From Planctomycetaceae bacterium (GTDB taxonomy: Bacteria; Planctomycetota; Planctomycetia; Pirellulales; Pirellulaceae), in NCBI GenBank assembly GCA_002709045.1, contig PAPJ01000035.1, positions 1 to 64,000 on the forward strand: a DNA stretch of 64,000 nucleotides. Direction: 5' to 3'. Within the stretch, counting starts at the first letter, position 1; the number at the start of each line of letters is the position of its first letter. Position numbers and translations under genes: made by a program. Shown here piece by piece: positions 27,456-36,742 of this stretch. The notes beneath the pieces are model-generated. The model was not told the origin of the DNA, did no database searches, and was given only the letters and a program-made list of their open reading frames with translations.

Positions 27456-28733
27456 TTGACCAGACTGTTCATCATTCTCATCCTGCTGATTGGTCCAAGC
27501 CAATGCGGTCAGGCCCAAACCAGTAAACCAATTTCCCTGGTACCCGTTGGTACTCCTGAAAAAGTTGGCGTCTCGAAAGAAAAGCTCGGGAAAATCAATC
27601 CTGCTGTAAATAAATTGATTGAGCAACAAAAACTGGCCGGAGCAGTTGTGCTTGTTGCCAGAAAGGGCAAACTTATTTTCTCGGATTGCTACGGGTGGGC
27701 TGACATAGGCAAGCAAAAGTCAATGCAGTTAAACTCCGCTTTCAGAATCTACTCGATGACTAAACCAATCACCAGCATTGCCGTATTAATTCTACAGGAA
27801 CGCAAGCTGCTTAATTTGGATGATGCTGTGAGCCAATATATTCCGGAGTTCAAAAACCTAAAAGTTTTTTCAGGCACGGACAAAAACGATGTATTAATCC
27901 TAAAAAACATGACTCGGGAAATAACCATCAGAGATCTACTTCGTCATACTTCAGGTCTGACTTATGATTTCCTGGATGAGTCACCCGTTGGAAAAATGTA
28001 TCTCGAGGATGAAGTGGCGACTTCCAAGAACCTAAAAGAGATGATCCGTAAGCTGATAAAAATTCCTCTTACTTCTCAACCCGGGGAAAAGTTTACTTAC
28101 GGAGTTTCAACTGATGTTCTCGGATATTTAGTTGAAAGAGTAAGTGGCATGTCCTTTGCCGATTTTCTAAGAAAAGAAATTTTCATACCTCTTAGCATGA
28201 CAGAAACTGCTTTTTACGTACCTGATACGGCAACAACAAGGTTTGCTAAAGTCTATACTTCTGAGGGACTGCAAATCGCTGAGGCACAGGACGCCCGTAT
28301 CGTCGGCGAATTCTTAGAACCGCCAACAATGTATTCCGGGGGAGGAGGTTTAATATCTACCGCCGGGGACTACCTGAATTTCTGCGAGATGTTACGCAAC
28401 AATGGCAAGTTTAAAGGTCAACGGATTGTTACCGCAAAAACCATCAAGGAAATGACCGGCAATCAACTTCCGGAATCAGCCTATCCAATATCCATTGTGG
28501 AGCAGCAAGACGGTGTTGGTTTTGGACTTGGTGTCTCTGTTGTTATGGAAATTACAGAATTATGCAAAACAGCACATGTCGGAGAATATGGCTGGGATGG
28601 GATCGCCAGTACCCATTTCTGGATCTCTCCGAAAGATGATCTGATTGTCATCGCATTAAGCCAAAATATGCCCTTCTCTCATCAGTTACGAGATGTCTTG
28701 CGTCCTCTTGTATATGACGCATTGTCTCGCTAG
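27456..28733 (+). CDS. exported serine hydrolase, beta-lactamase/class C esterase family
   Basis: The 425-residue protein has a signal peptide (ILILLIGPSQCGQAQ). Its serine-beta-lactamase-like domain has nucleophile SMTK in FRIYSMTKPITS, the second motif Tyr in KFTYGVSTDVLGY, and GGGGLISTAGDY near residue 295. The protein resembles EstB-type esterases more than penicillin-binding enzymes. TTG 27456 is supported by ACGGAG about 10 bp upstream; no nearby ATG would retain the signal peptide. The substrate is unknown. Confidence 0.87.
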   Translation: MTRLFIILILLIGPSQCGQAQTSKPISLVPVGTPEKVGVSKEKLGKINPAVNKLIEQQKLAGAVVLVARKGKLIFSDCYGWADIGKQKSMQLNSAFRIYSMTKPITSIAVLILQERKLLNLDDAVSQYIPEFKNLKVFSGTDKNDVLILKNMTREITIRDLLRHTSGLTYDFLDESPVGKMYLEDEVATSKNLKEMIRKLIKIPLTSQPGEKFTYGVSTDVLGYLVERVSGMSFADFLRKEIFIPLSMTETAFYVPDTATTRFAKVYTSEGLQIAEAQDARIVGEFLEPPTMYSGGGGLISTAGDYLNFCEMLRNNGKFKGQRIVTAKTIKEMTGNQLPESAYPISIVEQQDGVGFGLGVSVVMEITELCKTAHVGEYGWDGIASTHFWISPKDDLIVIALSQNMPFSHQLRDVLRPLVYDALSR

Positions 28734-28815
28734 CTAAAAAAGGCAATATTAAATATCAACTCTGATTTTTTGATACCTTCAATTCCCAAAAATATATGTT
28801 CACAGGAAAAGTGTG

Positions 28816-29325
28816 ATGCAATACTACCAACATCGATTTGAAACTATTGAAGAATATCTCCATCATCGCCCGCCCTATCTGTTGGTGGAAAAAATTGATT
28901 CGATCGAAGACCGGGAGATCACTACTTCAAAACAGGTGAAGCCGGATGAACCATGGATTGAAGGGCACTTTTCAGGGGCTCATGTCTTTCCCGGTGCCAT
29001 TATGCAAGAGCTAGTCACTCAGACCGCGGGGATACTAATTGCTGCTAACTACAACCCGATGGAATCCTACGTTACATCCAATCCACGACACAACGAATAT
29101 GCGTTAGGTGTTTTAGTTAAAGTAGATTCAGCACGATATCGAGGGTTTGCCCGCCCGGGTGACCGGTTAGATGTGAAAGTCACTCTTAACGAAATCACCG
29201 GAAATCTGTTTGATTTCAGCGGGCGAATCCACATCGCTGAGAAAGAGATTATGAAGATTAACTTCCGACTTTGTAATATTGCATCATCTGTAATAACTGA
29301 CAAAACTGATGGATCGCTAAACTAA
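28816..29325 (+). CDS. FabZ-like hotdog dehydratase
   Basis: The 169-residue hotdog-fold protein has the beta-hydroxyacyl-ACP dehydratase pattern: RPPYLLVEKI, then IEGHFSGAHVFPGAIMQELV. This gives catalytic His in GHF and Glu in QELV at the expected spacing. It is longer than FabZ by a few helical turns, and its neighbours are unrelated, so it may serve polyketide or specialised lipid synthesis instead of the housekeeping FabZ. A GTG three bases upstream of ATG 28816 is open. AGGAAAAG at 28804-28811 serves as ribosome binding site. Confidence 0.8.
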   Translation: MQYYQHRFETIEEYLHHRPPYLLVEKIDSIEDREITTSKQVKPDEPWIEGHFSGAHVFPGAIMQELVTQTAGILIAANYNPMESYVTSNPRHNEYALGVLVKVDSARYRGFARPGDRLDVKVTLNEITGNLFDFSGRIHIAEKEIMKINFRLCNIASSVITDKTDGSLN

Positions 29326-29463
29326 GAATTGCCGGATACGCTTGAATTCCGTATTCTTTCATCAGATCAATTCTGATGTAAAGTTTAATTTTTTTACAAA
29401 CCGCACCTTTCCGGAATCAATGTCATTGCAACAATACGAGTGTTTAAATAAGGAACATCCATC

Positions 29464-30039
29464 ATGGCGAGAACGTCTACCGCATTACTTTTGTTGCTTT
29501 TCTTCACCAGTACACTGCTTGCTGACAACAACCGTCAGGTCTTATTAGAATTTGAAGACTCAAAGAGTGTTCGCAGTTGGCGTGCCATTAACGACGGCGT
29601 CATGGGAGGAAGATCTGTCGGTCGCTATCGCTGGACAAACAACAAGATGCTCGAGTTTTACGGCCGGCTTTCTCTGGAAAACAACGGTGGTTTTGCATCG
29701 ATCCGACTTCCCTCAGGAGACATAAAACTCCAAAAAGGTGATGTATTGCTTCTGCAACTCAAAGGTGATGGAAGAACTTACAACATGAACTTGTATGCCC
29801 AGAGAAATCTGGGGGGCTTTTCATACCGGCAATCCTTTAAAACAGTGCCTGACAAACTTATCGAAGTCCAATTACCTGTAGATAAGTTTGTAGCCACCTG
29901 GAGAGGCCGAGTATTCCCCAGACAAAAACTTGCGCCTCAGGATGTTGCCGGGCTCGGTTTTCTTTTGGGAGACAAAAAAGAAGGTGAATTCCGTTTGCTA
30001 CTGAAATCCATTAGCGTGCAACGCGTCACCGCCAACTGA
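29464..30039 (+). CDS. exported CIA30-family carbohydrate-binding-like protein
   Basis: The 191-residue product has a signal peptide (STALLLLLFFTSTLLADN). The CIA30 (complex I intermediate-associated 30-like) domain starts LLEFEDSKSVRSWRAINDGV and continues MGGRSVGRYRW, FYGRLSLENNGGFASIRL and LLLQLKGDGRTYNM. The fold is a jelly-roll resembling carbohydrate-binding modules. Bacterial members are often soluble and of unknown role. Here export is evident from the signal. A hairpin at 30078 follows. Confidence 0.83.
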   Translation: MARTSTALLLLLFFTSTLLADNNRQVLLEFEDSKSVRSWRAINDGVMGGRSVGRYRWTNNKMLEFYGRLSLENNGGFASIRLPSGDIKLQKGDVLLLQLKGDGRTYNMNLYAQRNLGGFSYRQSFKTVPDKLIEVQLPVDKFVATWRGRVFPRQKLAPQDVAGLGFLLGDKKEGEFRLLLKSISVQRVTAN

Positions 30040-30077
30040 ATTTGGGCTGTCGTTGCGGGGATTATTAAAGATGCCTC

Positions 30078-30103
30078 AAGACTCTAAATAGAGAGTCTTT
30101 TGC
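30078..30103 (+). terminator. terminator after the CIA30 gene
   Basis: An 8-bp stem, aagactct (30078-30085) and agagtctt (30092-30099), has a 6-nt loop and runs into TTTTG. The remaining stretch to the next gene at 30359 holds nothing further that I can support. Confidence 0.55.
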
Positions 30104-30358
30104 TTTCGATGGACTAACGTTAGTAGGCGTTCTATGCAATAAAATCGTATTCAGCATTCATCAGAATCTGCATTAATCGAAAATTGAACAGGCCAGATCC
30201 CCAACTACTTTATCGACTTCCTCTTTTTTCCCAAGTGGCCTTAGCAGCACTATTGATTTAAAATTTCAGTAGTATCTTGCTCTTTCCGGAGAACTCCCTG
30301 TTTGGGTGGATGCAATATTCCCCCTTCCGGATAAATCTGTCCCCTTGGTATCAAAATT

Positions 30359-31639
30359 ATGACAATTCGTTCTTTTTTCTTCCTTATAGTGATCTCTCTG
30401 ATCAACCTGCCTTTATTACTTAAAGCGCAAACTCTGGAGATTCCTCCACTCACCGATTTACCCCGTATAGACCGAAGTTCTCCAAGACCGGAACCCAATA
30501 TCCTTAGAAATTCAGCCTTCATTCTGAAGATGAAAAAGCATGAAGTAAGTGGCACGGGCTATGTGATTCTAAGCGATCATGATTCTCCGGAATTCCTCAC
30601 GGCAATTGATAAATTGGCGAAATTCCGTCAGGGTACTGTTTTAAGAATGGATGATTTGGGAGCAATCACGGAATTAAAAGGCCGTGCTGCTCTCCTTAAG
30701 CGACTATTAGAATTAGATCCAAAGTATGTGGCTGTGGCTCCGAAAATAGAATCTTATCGGGAAAACATATTACTGGGACTATGGGAAGTTTTCAGCACGC
30801 TTGACGATGATCCATTCATCGATGTCTATCCAGGCATCCTTTTAGCAAGTAACGCGGAAAATTTTCAGCGGTTTATTGACCGCACGATCAATCACCGTGC
30901 AATCTCTCAAAAAGAATTACGCCTCATGGCGATTAGTCAGGTTCCTTCTGCTATGGAGACAAGGTCGCTTCAGAAAGCCGGTATTCTGCGTGAAACGTTT
31001 GCAGAATACGGATTGGAGACACCAACTTTAGCTGTTTATACTCCGGCAGCTAAAAATGCTGCGAAGTTGGAAGGAAAAGATTTATGGAATATCCACCTCA
31101 GTAGCAAAGGTGATTATGTAAAAACATTGTCATCAAAGCCGGAAAAAGCCCTTAATGCGGCTCAACTTGTTGTCATGCATGGGCACGGAATCCCTGGTAT
31201 GTCCTGCTCCATTGATATTAAGGGGATTCCAACTAATTCAGCAAACAGGGTTATCTTAACCGGTTCTTGTTTCTCAGCAGTTCCGGTAAAATCTGACCTT
31301 CCCAGGATGTCATCAGCGCCGGGCGGATATAAAGTGGACGCGCGTCCTGCCTTCGCGATGGAATATTTAGACCGGGATGCCGTTGTTTTCTTTGGGCATA
31401 TGAGACTTAGTTCCGGATTTCCACATTTGTTCCCCGTGCTGGAAAACTGGATGCAGGGTGAAACCGTCGGAAGCGCTTATCAGCAACTACTCAATGCAAT
31501 TATCAATATGCGCGGTTTTCGTTCAGGTGGGTTTGTCATCCCCACTCCGATAACCCAACGCAACATTCGACAAAACACCCTTCTCTACGTGGTTTTTGGA
31601 GACCCGGCGCTGACACCTTTCGAAAAACTAAAAAAGTAA
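30359..31639 (+). CDS. exported gingipain-like (peptidase C25 type) protein
   Basis: The 426-residue product has a signal peptide (FFFLIVISLINLPLLLKAQ). A core of caspase/gingipain type follows. Candidate dyad residues are His276 in VVMHGHGIPG and Cys304 in LTGSCFSAVP, at typical spacing for clan CD. The closing region carries MEYLDRDAVVFFGH and, near the end, YVVFGDPALTPF, a GDP-A/E-L feature common in C25 proteins. Pro-domain and Ig-like parts of true gingipains are absent. The position among exported hydrolases fits extracellular or periplasmic proteolysis. Family assignment is by motif, so it is less certain than the others. Confidence 0.6.
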   Translation: MTIRSFFFLIVISLINLPLLLKAQTLEIPPLTDLPRIDRSSPRPEPNILRNSAFILKMKKHEVSGTGYVILSDHDSPEFLTAIDKLAKFRQGTVLRMDDLGAITELKGRAALLKRLLELDPKYVAVAPKIESYRENILLGLWEVFSTLDDDPFIDVYPGILLASNAENFQRFIDRTINHRAISQKELRLMAISQVPSAMETRSLQKAGILRETFAEYGLETPTLAVYTPAAKNAAKLEGKDLWNIHLSSKGDYVKTLSSKPEKALNAAQLVVMHGHGIPGMSCSIDIKGIPTNSANRVILTGSCFSAVPVKSDLPRMSSAPGGYKVDARPAFAMEYLDRDAVVFFGHMRLSSGFPHLFPVLENWMQGETVGSAYQQLLNAIINMRGFRSGGFVIPTPITQRNIRQNTLLYVVFGDPALTPFEKLKK

Positions 31640-31874
31640 GCCGGCCTAACACTGGAACTTCAAAATCTAGCCATGCTCTGCTGCCAGCATCTTGATGAAC
31701 ACCACTGGTCCTAATCTCTGACTAGCAAAAAAACAGCGCAAATATCTGACTGTAAAATCTGTCTAAACGTTCTTTTGAAGCTACAAATTAACAGCGTCGA
31801 ACCAATAATATGTCTCACCAAGTGCTCAACATAATCGGCGAGAAATCTGAATCGGTAATTAATCGACAATCATC

Positions 31875-33377
31875 ATGCGAAATTATTTGCTTGTTTTCCC
31901 TAATCAACTCTATGAAAAACATCCGGGCTTCGATTCCAATCCTGACAAAGTTATTTTGATCGAAGATGGCCTTTTTTTTGGTGATCAAGATTATCCCCTT
32001 CGATTCCATTGCAAAAAACTGACGTTTCAAAGAACTGCAATGAAAAAGTATGAAGCATTTTGTCGCAAGCTTGGACTGCAAGCGGACTATTGGGATCACG
32101 AAGAAACATCAGGTTTTCTATTTAATCATCTACAAAAAATCAAACACAATGAAAAGCCGGAAACCATTGCTTTAACCACTCTCGATCCCGTGGACTACGA
32201 ATTGCGTCACCGGTTGGAAGAAATAACTCGGGACCTAAATTTGCCAATCTCATTCTTAAATAACTGCGGTTTTATAAATACCCGTAAAGAGAATGAAGAA
32301 TTCATTGATGGCAGAAAGCGATGGTTCATGGCCGATTTTTACCGCTGGCAAAGAAAAAGACTGAATCTACTGATGCAGGATGGGAAACCCATCGGTGGCA
32401 AATGGAGTTTTGATCATCAGAACCGTAAGAAAGTTCCCCGCAGCCTCTTCACTAAAATACCCCAAAGGTCGTTACTTCAAGACGACATCGTCTCACGCGA
32501 GTCTAACAAGTATGTTACCCAACAATATAAAGATCATCCCGGCGTTCAATCTCAGCTGCACTATCCAACCAGTCACGAACAGGCAGACACTTGGCTAGAT
32601 GCTTTCTTAGAGCAACGTTTTCAGAATTTTGGGAACTACGAAGACGCGATCATCAAAGGGGAAAACACGCTTTGGCATTCAGTGTTAAGCCCGCTAATCA
32701 ATACTGGATTATTAACGCCGCATAAAGTTCTTTCTCGATGCCTGGCACATGCTGATTCACATCAAATACCTTTAAACAGTACAGAAGGATTTATCCGCCA
32801 ATTAATCGGATGGCGTGAATTTGTCCGCGCAACATATGAAGATCTGGGCTGTAAAATGCGAACTTCTAATCACTGGGAACACTACAATCCGATTCCGAAA
32901 GTATTTTACCATTGTGCGACCGGACTCGATCCTGTCGATGATTGCCTGAAAAGAGTTGAGACAACTGCATACTGTCATCATATCGAACGTTTGATGATTC
33001 TTGGAGGATTCCTCTTTTTATGTGAGGTCTCACCCCAACAGATATACCGATGGTTCATGGAAATGTTCATCGATAGTTATGACTGGGTAATGGTTCCTAA
33101 CGTGTATTCGATGAGTCAGCATGCAGATGGTGGTTTAATTACCACCAAACCATATTTCTGCGGATCTTCTTATATACGTCGGATGAGCAACTATCCGCGC
33201 GGGAACTGGTGTGAAATCTACGATGGTCTCTATTGGCGGTGGATCTGGAAAAATCGCAAACGTCTGTCGACTCAGCCTCGATGGGCAATGATGTGTAAGC
33301 TTGCAGAAAAGATGGGACAGACAAGAATAAAGCAGCACTTACGAATTGCTGATAATTATTTGTCGAAAATTATGTGA
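31875..33377 (+). CDS. cryptochrome/photolyase-related protein (FeS-BCP type)
   Basis: The 500-residue protein belongs to the prokaryotic (6-4) photolyase-related (PhrB/CryB) clade. Its N-terminal antenna domain starts YLLVFPNQLYEKHP. The FAD-binding part has RQLIGWREFVRATYED, AYCHHIERLMILGG, PNVYSMSQHADGG and TTKPYFCGSSYIRRMSNY, then GLYWRWI. Members repair 6-4 photoproducts with FAD and normally carry four cluster cysteines. Here the segment after MSNY is PRGNWC, apparently without the CxxC pair, while CLKRVETTAYCHH and the final Cys remain. It is a single gene; ATG 31875. Confidence 0.88.
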   Translation: MRNYLLVFPNQLYEKHPGFDSNPDKVILIEDGLFFGDQDYPLRFHCKKLTFQRTAMKKYEAFCRKLGLQADYWDHEETSGFLFNHLQKIKHNEKPETIALTTLDPVDYELRHRLEEITRDLNLPISFLNNCGFINTRKENEEFIDGRKRWFMADFYRWQRKRLNLLMQDGKPIGGKWSFDHQNRKKVPRSLFTKIPQRSLLQDDIVSRESNKYVTQQYKDHPGVQSQLHYPTSHEQADTWLDAFLEQRFQNFGNYEDAIIKGENTLWHSVLSPLINTGLLTPHKVLSRCLAHADSHQIPLNSTEGFIRQLIGWREFVRATYEDLGCKMRTSNHWEHYNPIPKVFYHCATGLDPVDDCLKRVETTAYCHHIERLMILGGFLFLCEVSPQQIYRWFMEMFIDSYDWVMVPNVYSMSQHADGGLITTKPYFCGSSYIRRMSNYPRGNWCEIYDGLYWRWIWKNRKRLSTQPRWAMMCKLAEKMGQTRIKQHLRIADNYLSKIM

Positions 33378-33380
33378 GTA

Positions 33381-33411
33381 AAAAAAGAGAGCTCTCTTTC
33401 AAGAGCTCTCT
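33381..33411 (-). terminator. terminator for the CsgG-like gene
   Basis: A 10-bp perfect stem, agagagctct (33386-33395) and agagctctct (33402-33411), has a 6-nt loop. Read on the minus strand, it is followed by a run of six or seven U (plus-strand A-run at 33380-33386). It serves the minus-strand gene at 33472. Confidence 0.8.
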
Positions 33412-33471
33412 GGAAGTCTATCAATGCCGGCTTGGGAAAAAGTCGCATTGATAACATCATTGTCGACTCGA

Positions 33472-34434
33472 TTAGTCGATCAATTCCACCGCGTCACCAA
33501 TTGCAACGTCAGCAGTCTGGCCATCGGGAAGCAAACGGTTCGCAATGGCAATACGTTTACGAACAGCCTCAATAACTAAGACCGCTGTTACTTCCGTCAT
33601 CGTGTCTAATACTTCGCCGGTAGCAGGGTCACGAATTACCTTAGAGACTTTGTAGACAGCGACCTTCATACCTGGTTCCAGTCCCGCATTGCTACCTCCG
33701 TTTAGGAAAACGTATTGGTCATCTACTTCCGCAACAAGTCCCTGATAATGAGGACCTGCTGGCGTTGCTTGATTTGCCTGAGTGGCAACGGGAACCAGAC
33801 GTACCTTACCCAGTGCATTATCAATTGCTCTCTGCATCGCCTTACCAAGCGATGAAGTTTCATACTGCTGCATTGCGATATCATAGCGATCGATAGAACC
33901 AGCAATTCTTATGTAATCCAGATCCAAACCGACATTCGTGCCTACACTCGTGCCTCGTCCAGTGACACTCGTAAGAATTTTACCTGTATAGGGATCAAAA
34001 GCACGTAGCACAACCTCAGCATGGGCCGTCGACTTAGAGACATTGAGCCCAAGATCGTAAATCTTGCCAATTTTTATTTGACCCAATCCGGTGCTGAATC
34101 CGGAACCGGTTCGCTGATCAATCACCGTTACAGTTAACTGGAAAAGAGCGTCTACTCCCATCTCTTGTGCCTTAGTCAGAACCTGTGCATTAAGCCGACC
34201 ATTGGTAAGCGAGAGGCTGTCAACAACTGTATATTGGTTTGAATTTACAAGATTGTGGATCAGTTGATCGGTTACATAAGGGAAGCGGTAATGCAGTCTC
34301 GACTGTGATGGCAGGACGGCTACCGTTAATCCTTCAAGCGGCTGTTGTGCCTTTACAGTCACAGGCCCAACAAAAAGACTGAAAATAAGAATTGTTAAAG
34401 TTAGTCGATTACGATTGACCTGGTAGCGTTTCAT
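33472..34434 (-). CDS. CsgG/HfaB-like exported lipoprotein-family protein
   Basis: The 320-residue product has a signal peptide (TLTILIFSLFVGPVTVKAQ) and a CsgG-like alpha/beta domain. That domain starts GLTVAVLPSQSRLHYRF, with an ALFQLTVTVIDQRTGSG strand-turn region and AHAEVVLRAFDPYTGKIL. A C-terminal FlgT/CsgG-associated part (PHYQGLVAEVDDQYVFLNGG...GLEPGMKVAVYK) follows. No lipobox Cys is seen, so it may be periplasmic instead of lipid-anchored. CsgG forms a secretion pore for curli in other bacteria; no csgA/E/F is visible here, so a more general envelope role is likely. Confidence 0.75.
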   Translation of the reverse strand: MKRYQVNRNRLTLTILIFSLFVGPVTVKAQQPLEGLTVAVLPSQSRLHYRFPYVTDQLIHNLVNSNQYTVVDSLSLTNGRLNAQVLTKAQEMGVDALFQLTVTVIDQRTGSGFSTGLGQIKIGKIYDLGLNVSKSTAHAEVVLRAFDPYTGKILTSVTGRGTSVGTNVGLDLDYIRIAGSIDRYDIAMQQYETSSLGKAMQRAIDNALGKVRLVPVATQANQATPAGPHYQGLVAEVDDQYVFLNGGSNAGLEPGMKVAVYKVSKVIRDPATGEVLDTMTEVTAVLVIEAVRKRIAIANRLLPDGQTADVAIGDAVELID

Positions 34435-34575
34435 TTTTCAAATCCCTTATATTGGTGTTTGTGTTAGATTTTCCTACACAATAAGAAACGTAAAGCTGGC
34501 ACCGAACGGACAAAAGAAAAATAAAATAATCCAATTTTCTATTCTGCAGCAAATTAACCTCCTACTTTATTTGGC

Positions 34576-35139
34576 ATGTCATTCACTGAATTACTAAAAA
34601 AAATTGAAGCTGGCGACTCGGACGCTTCCACGGAACTACTTGGACAGTACGGACACCACATTCGTCGTATTGCCCGAATACGTCTTAATGACACAATGCT
34701 CCGAAGAGTCGAAGACAGCATGGATATTTATCAGAGTGTCATGGCTAATTTTTTCATGAGGGCGGCTACAGGACAATTTGATCTGGATACTCCGGAGCAA
34801 ATGCTGGCTCTTATTTCAACAATGATTAGAAATCGTGTTATGGATAAAAGCCGATTCTACCGCTCGCAGAGAAGGGACATGCGGAGGAACATCTCCATTG
34901 CCGAGACACCTACAGAAGACAGAACACGGGAGACTCCCAGTATTATGCTAAGCCGTGAAGAGGTGATTTCTCAATTCTACTCACGTCTCGAGCAAGAAGA
35001 ACGTTGGCTATTAGAGCAACGCGCAAACGGTAGCAGCTGGAAAGAGCTGGCTGAGGAGTTAAATGCCACGCCGGATCAATTACGTAAGCGTCTGGCGAGA
35101 GTCACACAACGTATTGCAGCGGATATAGATTGGGAGTAA
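34576..35139 (+). CDS. ECF sigma factor
   Basis: The 187-residue sigma-70 family protein has region 2 with IRRIARIRL and MLRRVEDSMDIYQSVMANFF (the RVxxxDxxQ-type signature), and region 4 with SSWKELAEELNATPDQLRKRL as a helix-turn-helix. The length and YQSV box match extracytoplasmic-function sigma factors of the planctomycete expanded groups. It ends 6 bp before a Ser/Thr kinase gene, an arrangement typical of kinase-linked ECF factors. ATG 34576 is the only reasonable start. Phosphorylation by the neighbour is inferred. Confidence 0.93.
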   Translation: MSFTELLKKIEAGDSDASTELLGQYGHHIRRIARIRLNDTMLRRVEDSMDIYQSVMANFFMRAATGQFDLDTPEQMLALISTMIRNRVMDKSRFYRSQRRDMRRNISIAETPTEDRTRETPSIMLSREEVISQFYSRLEQEERWLLEQRANGSSWKELAEELNATPDQLRKRLARVTQRIAADIDWE

Positions 35140-35145
35140 TCATCG

Positions 35146-36732
35146 ATGGAACCATTTCATGATTTACTACCGTATCTCTGTGCTGAGCAAAGCACTAGAT
35201 GGGCAAACGGCGATCATGTTTCTATTGAGCAACTTATTGGTCCCTATGCGGAAATTAATGATGACACATCTGCTTTGCTTGATCTTATTTACCATGAAAT
35301 CTATCTGCGTGAAGTTTATGATGTGCCAATCGATTTGGAAAGATTTATACAACGTTTTCCCCAACTGAGCACCGACATTGCTCTAATGTTTGAAATTCAT
35401 CAGCTCGTGGATACCGGTAATCTGGAAGTGTCGGACGAATTACCGACAAAATCTGATGAAGACGGTTTTCCTGACCCTGTTGCAGATGTCCTCCGCGTAT
35501 TATCGGAAACATACCCTTTTTCTGAGTTGCCTCGAGATGTGCAGGAGAATATTGCCGGACAATCGATTTATCGTGTTTTCGATCAGGGTGATTATCTGGT
35601 TCGACAGGGTGATCCCTCTGACTCTCTTCTGATTATCAAAACCGGCGAAGTGGAAATCCGCCTAAACCATTCGGAACAGGATTCAGAGGTCGTCGGTTAC
35701 TGTGGCATCAATAACGTAATTGGGGAAATAGGAATTTTTACGAATAGCACGCGAAGCGCAAATGCCATTGCTCTGGGCGAAGTTGTGGCTTTGGAGGTTC
35801 CGCTGGCATTATATGAACAGATGAATCGTGATTTTCCTGCCACCAGTGCTATGATCGCAAATCAGGTCTCTGAACGAATTGGCAATCGGGACATTGATGT
35901 CCTGACTAACAAAGTGCTGGAAGGGTATCGGATAATAAAACGACTCGGCCGCGGCAGCATGGGAGTGGTTTATTTGGCTGAGCGTGTTTCAGACGAAAAA
36001 ACATTTGCCCTAAAAATGCTGCGTCACGATATTCTCTGTAATCAAAAAGCCTGTCAACGTTTTACCCAGGAATCCGAAATACTACGAGCACTCAACCACC
36101 CGTTAATTCTTAAAACGCATCAGGCTTTTCATTCCATGGCGACAATGTTTTTAGTCATGGATTATTGTCAGGGTATTTCACTTCGAAAATGGATGGATAC
36201 CTCAGAAGATTTAGATATAAAAATTATCAAGCATATCATAGGCCAATTAATGGATGCCCTGATGTATGCCCATCAGCATGGAATTATTCATCGGGATGTC
36301 AAACCATCTAATGTCATGATTAATGAAGATTACCGGATTACCTTAATGGATTTCGGGCTAGCCAGAAATTCAATCAATCCTTCATTAACCCATACCGGTG
36401 AATTACTGGGCAGTCCGCGTTATATGGCGATAGAACAATTTACCGGAGGTGACGTGGGGCCTAAGTCTGATTACTATGCTATCGGATGTTTGCTTTATGA
36501 GATGTTAACCGGTGCCCCCTTGTTTGATAGTAATGATTTAGTGGGTATGCTAACGCAGAGAATGCAGTGGACAATGCCAGAGAAACATGAAATATTCCCT
36601 GATCTGGAGAATGACGTTTATGACTTTCTCAGCAGTTGTCTGGAAGCAGACAAAGAGCAGCGTCTGGCAGACTACGAACTAAAAGAACTTATTGATTTGT
36701 CAGGAAACTGGCGCTTGGATCAGGTGGTCTGA
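35146..36732 (+). CDS. cyclic-nucleotide-binding/Ser-Thr kinase fusion
   Basis: The 528-residue protein has an N-terminal acidic helical region (1-120). A cyclic-nucleotide-binding (CNB) domain follows at about 125-248, with GDYLVRQGDPSD and the phosphate cassette GEIGIFTNSTRSANA (Glu194, Arg203), the two residues needed for cNMP contact. A Hanks-type kinase occupies about 262-520: GRGSMG (268-273), Lys290, HRDVKPSN (382-389), DFG (402-404) and GSPRYMAIEQ. No membrane segment is seen, so it is cytoplasmic. The order CNB then kinase is that of eukaryotic cGMP-dependent kinase (PKG). It starts 6 bp after the ECF sigma gene. Confidence 0.92.
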   Translation: MEPFHDLLPYLCAEQSTRWANGDHVSIEQLIGPYAEINDDTSALLDLIYHEIYLREVYDVPIDLERFIQRFPQLSTDIALMFEIHQLVDTGNLEVSDELPTKSDEDGFPDPVADVLRVLSETYPFSELPRDVQENIAGQSIYRVFDQGDYLVRQGDPSDSLLIIKTGEVEIRLNHSEQDSEVVGYCGINNVIGEIGIFTNSTRSANAIALGEVVALEVPLALYEQMNRDFPATSAMIANQVSERIGNRDIDVLTNKVLEGYRIIKRLGRGSMGVVYLAERVSDEKTFALKMLRHDILCNQKACQRFTQESEILRALNHPLILKTHQAFHSMATMFLVMDYCQGISLRKWMDTSEDLDIKIIKHIIGQLMDALMYAHQHGIIHRDVKPSNVMINEDYRITLMDFGLARNSINPSLTHTGELLGSPRYMAIEQFTGGDVGPKSDYYAIGCLLYEMLTGAPLFDSNDLVGMLTQRMQWTMPEKHEIFPDLENDVYDFLSSCLEADKEQRLADYELKELIDLSGNWRLDQVV

Positions 36733-36742
36733 ACAAGTAAAA

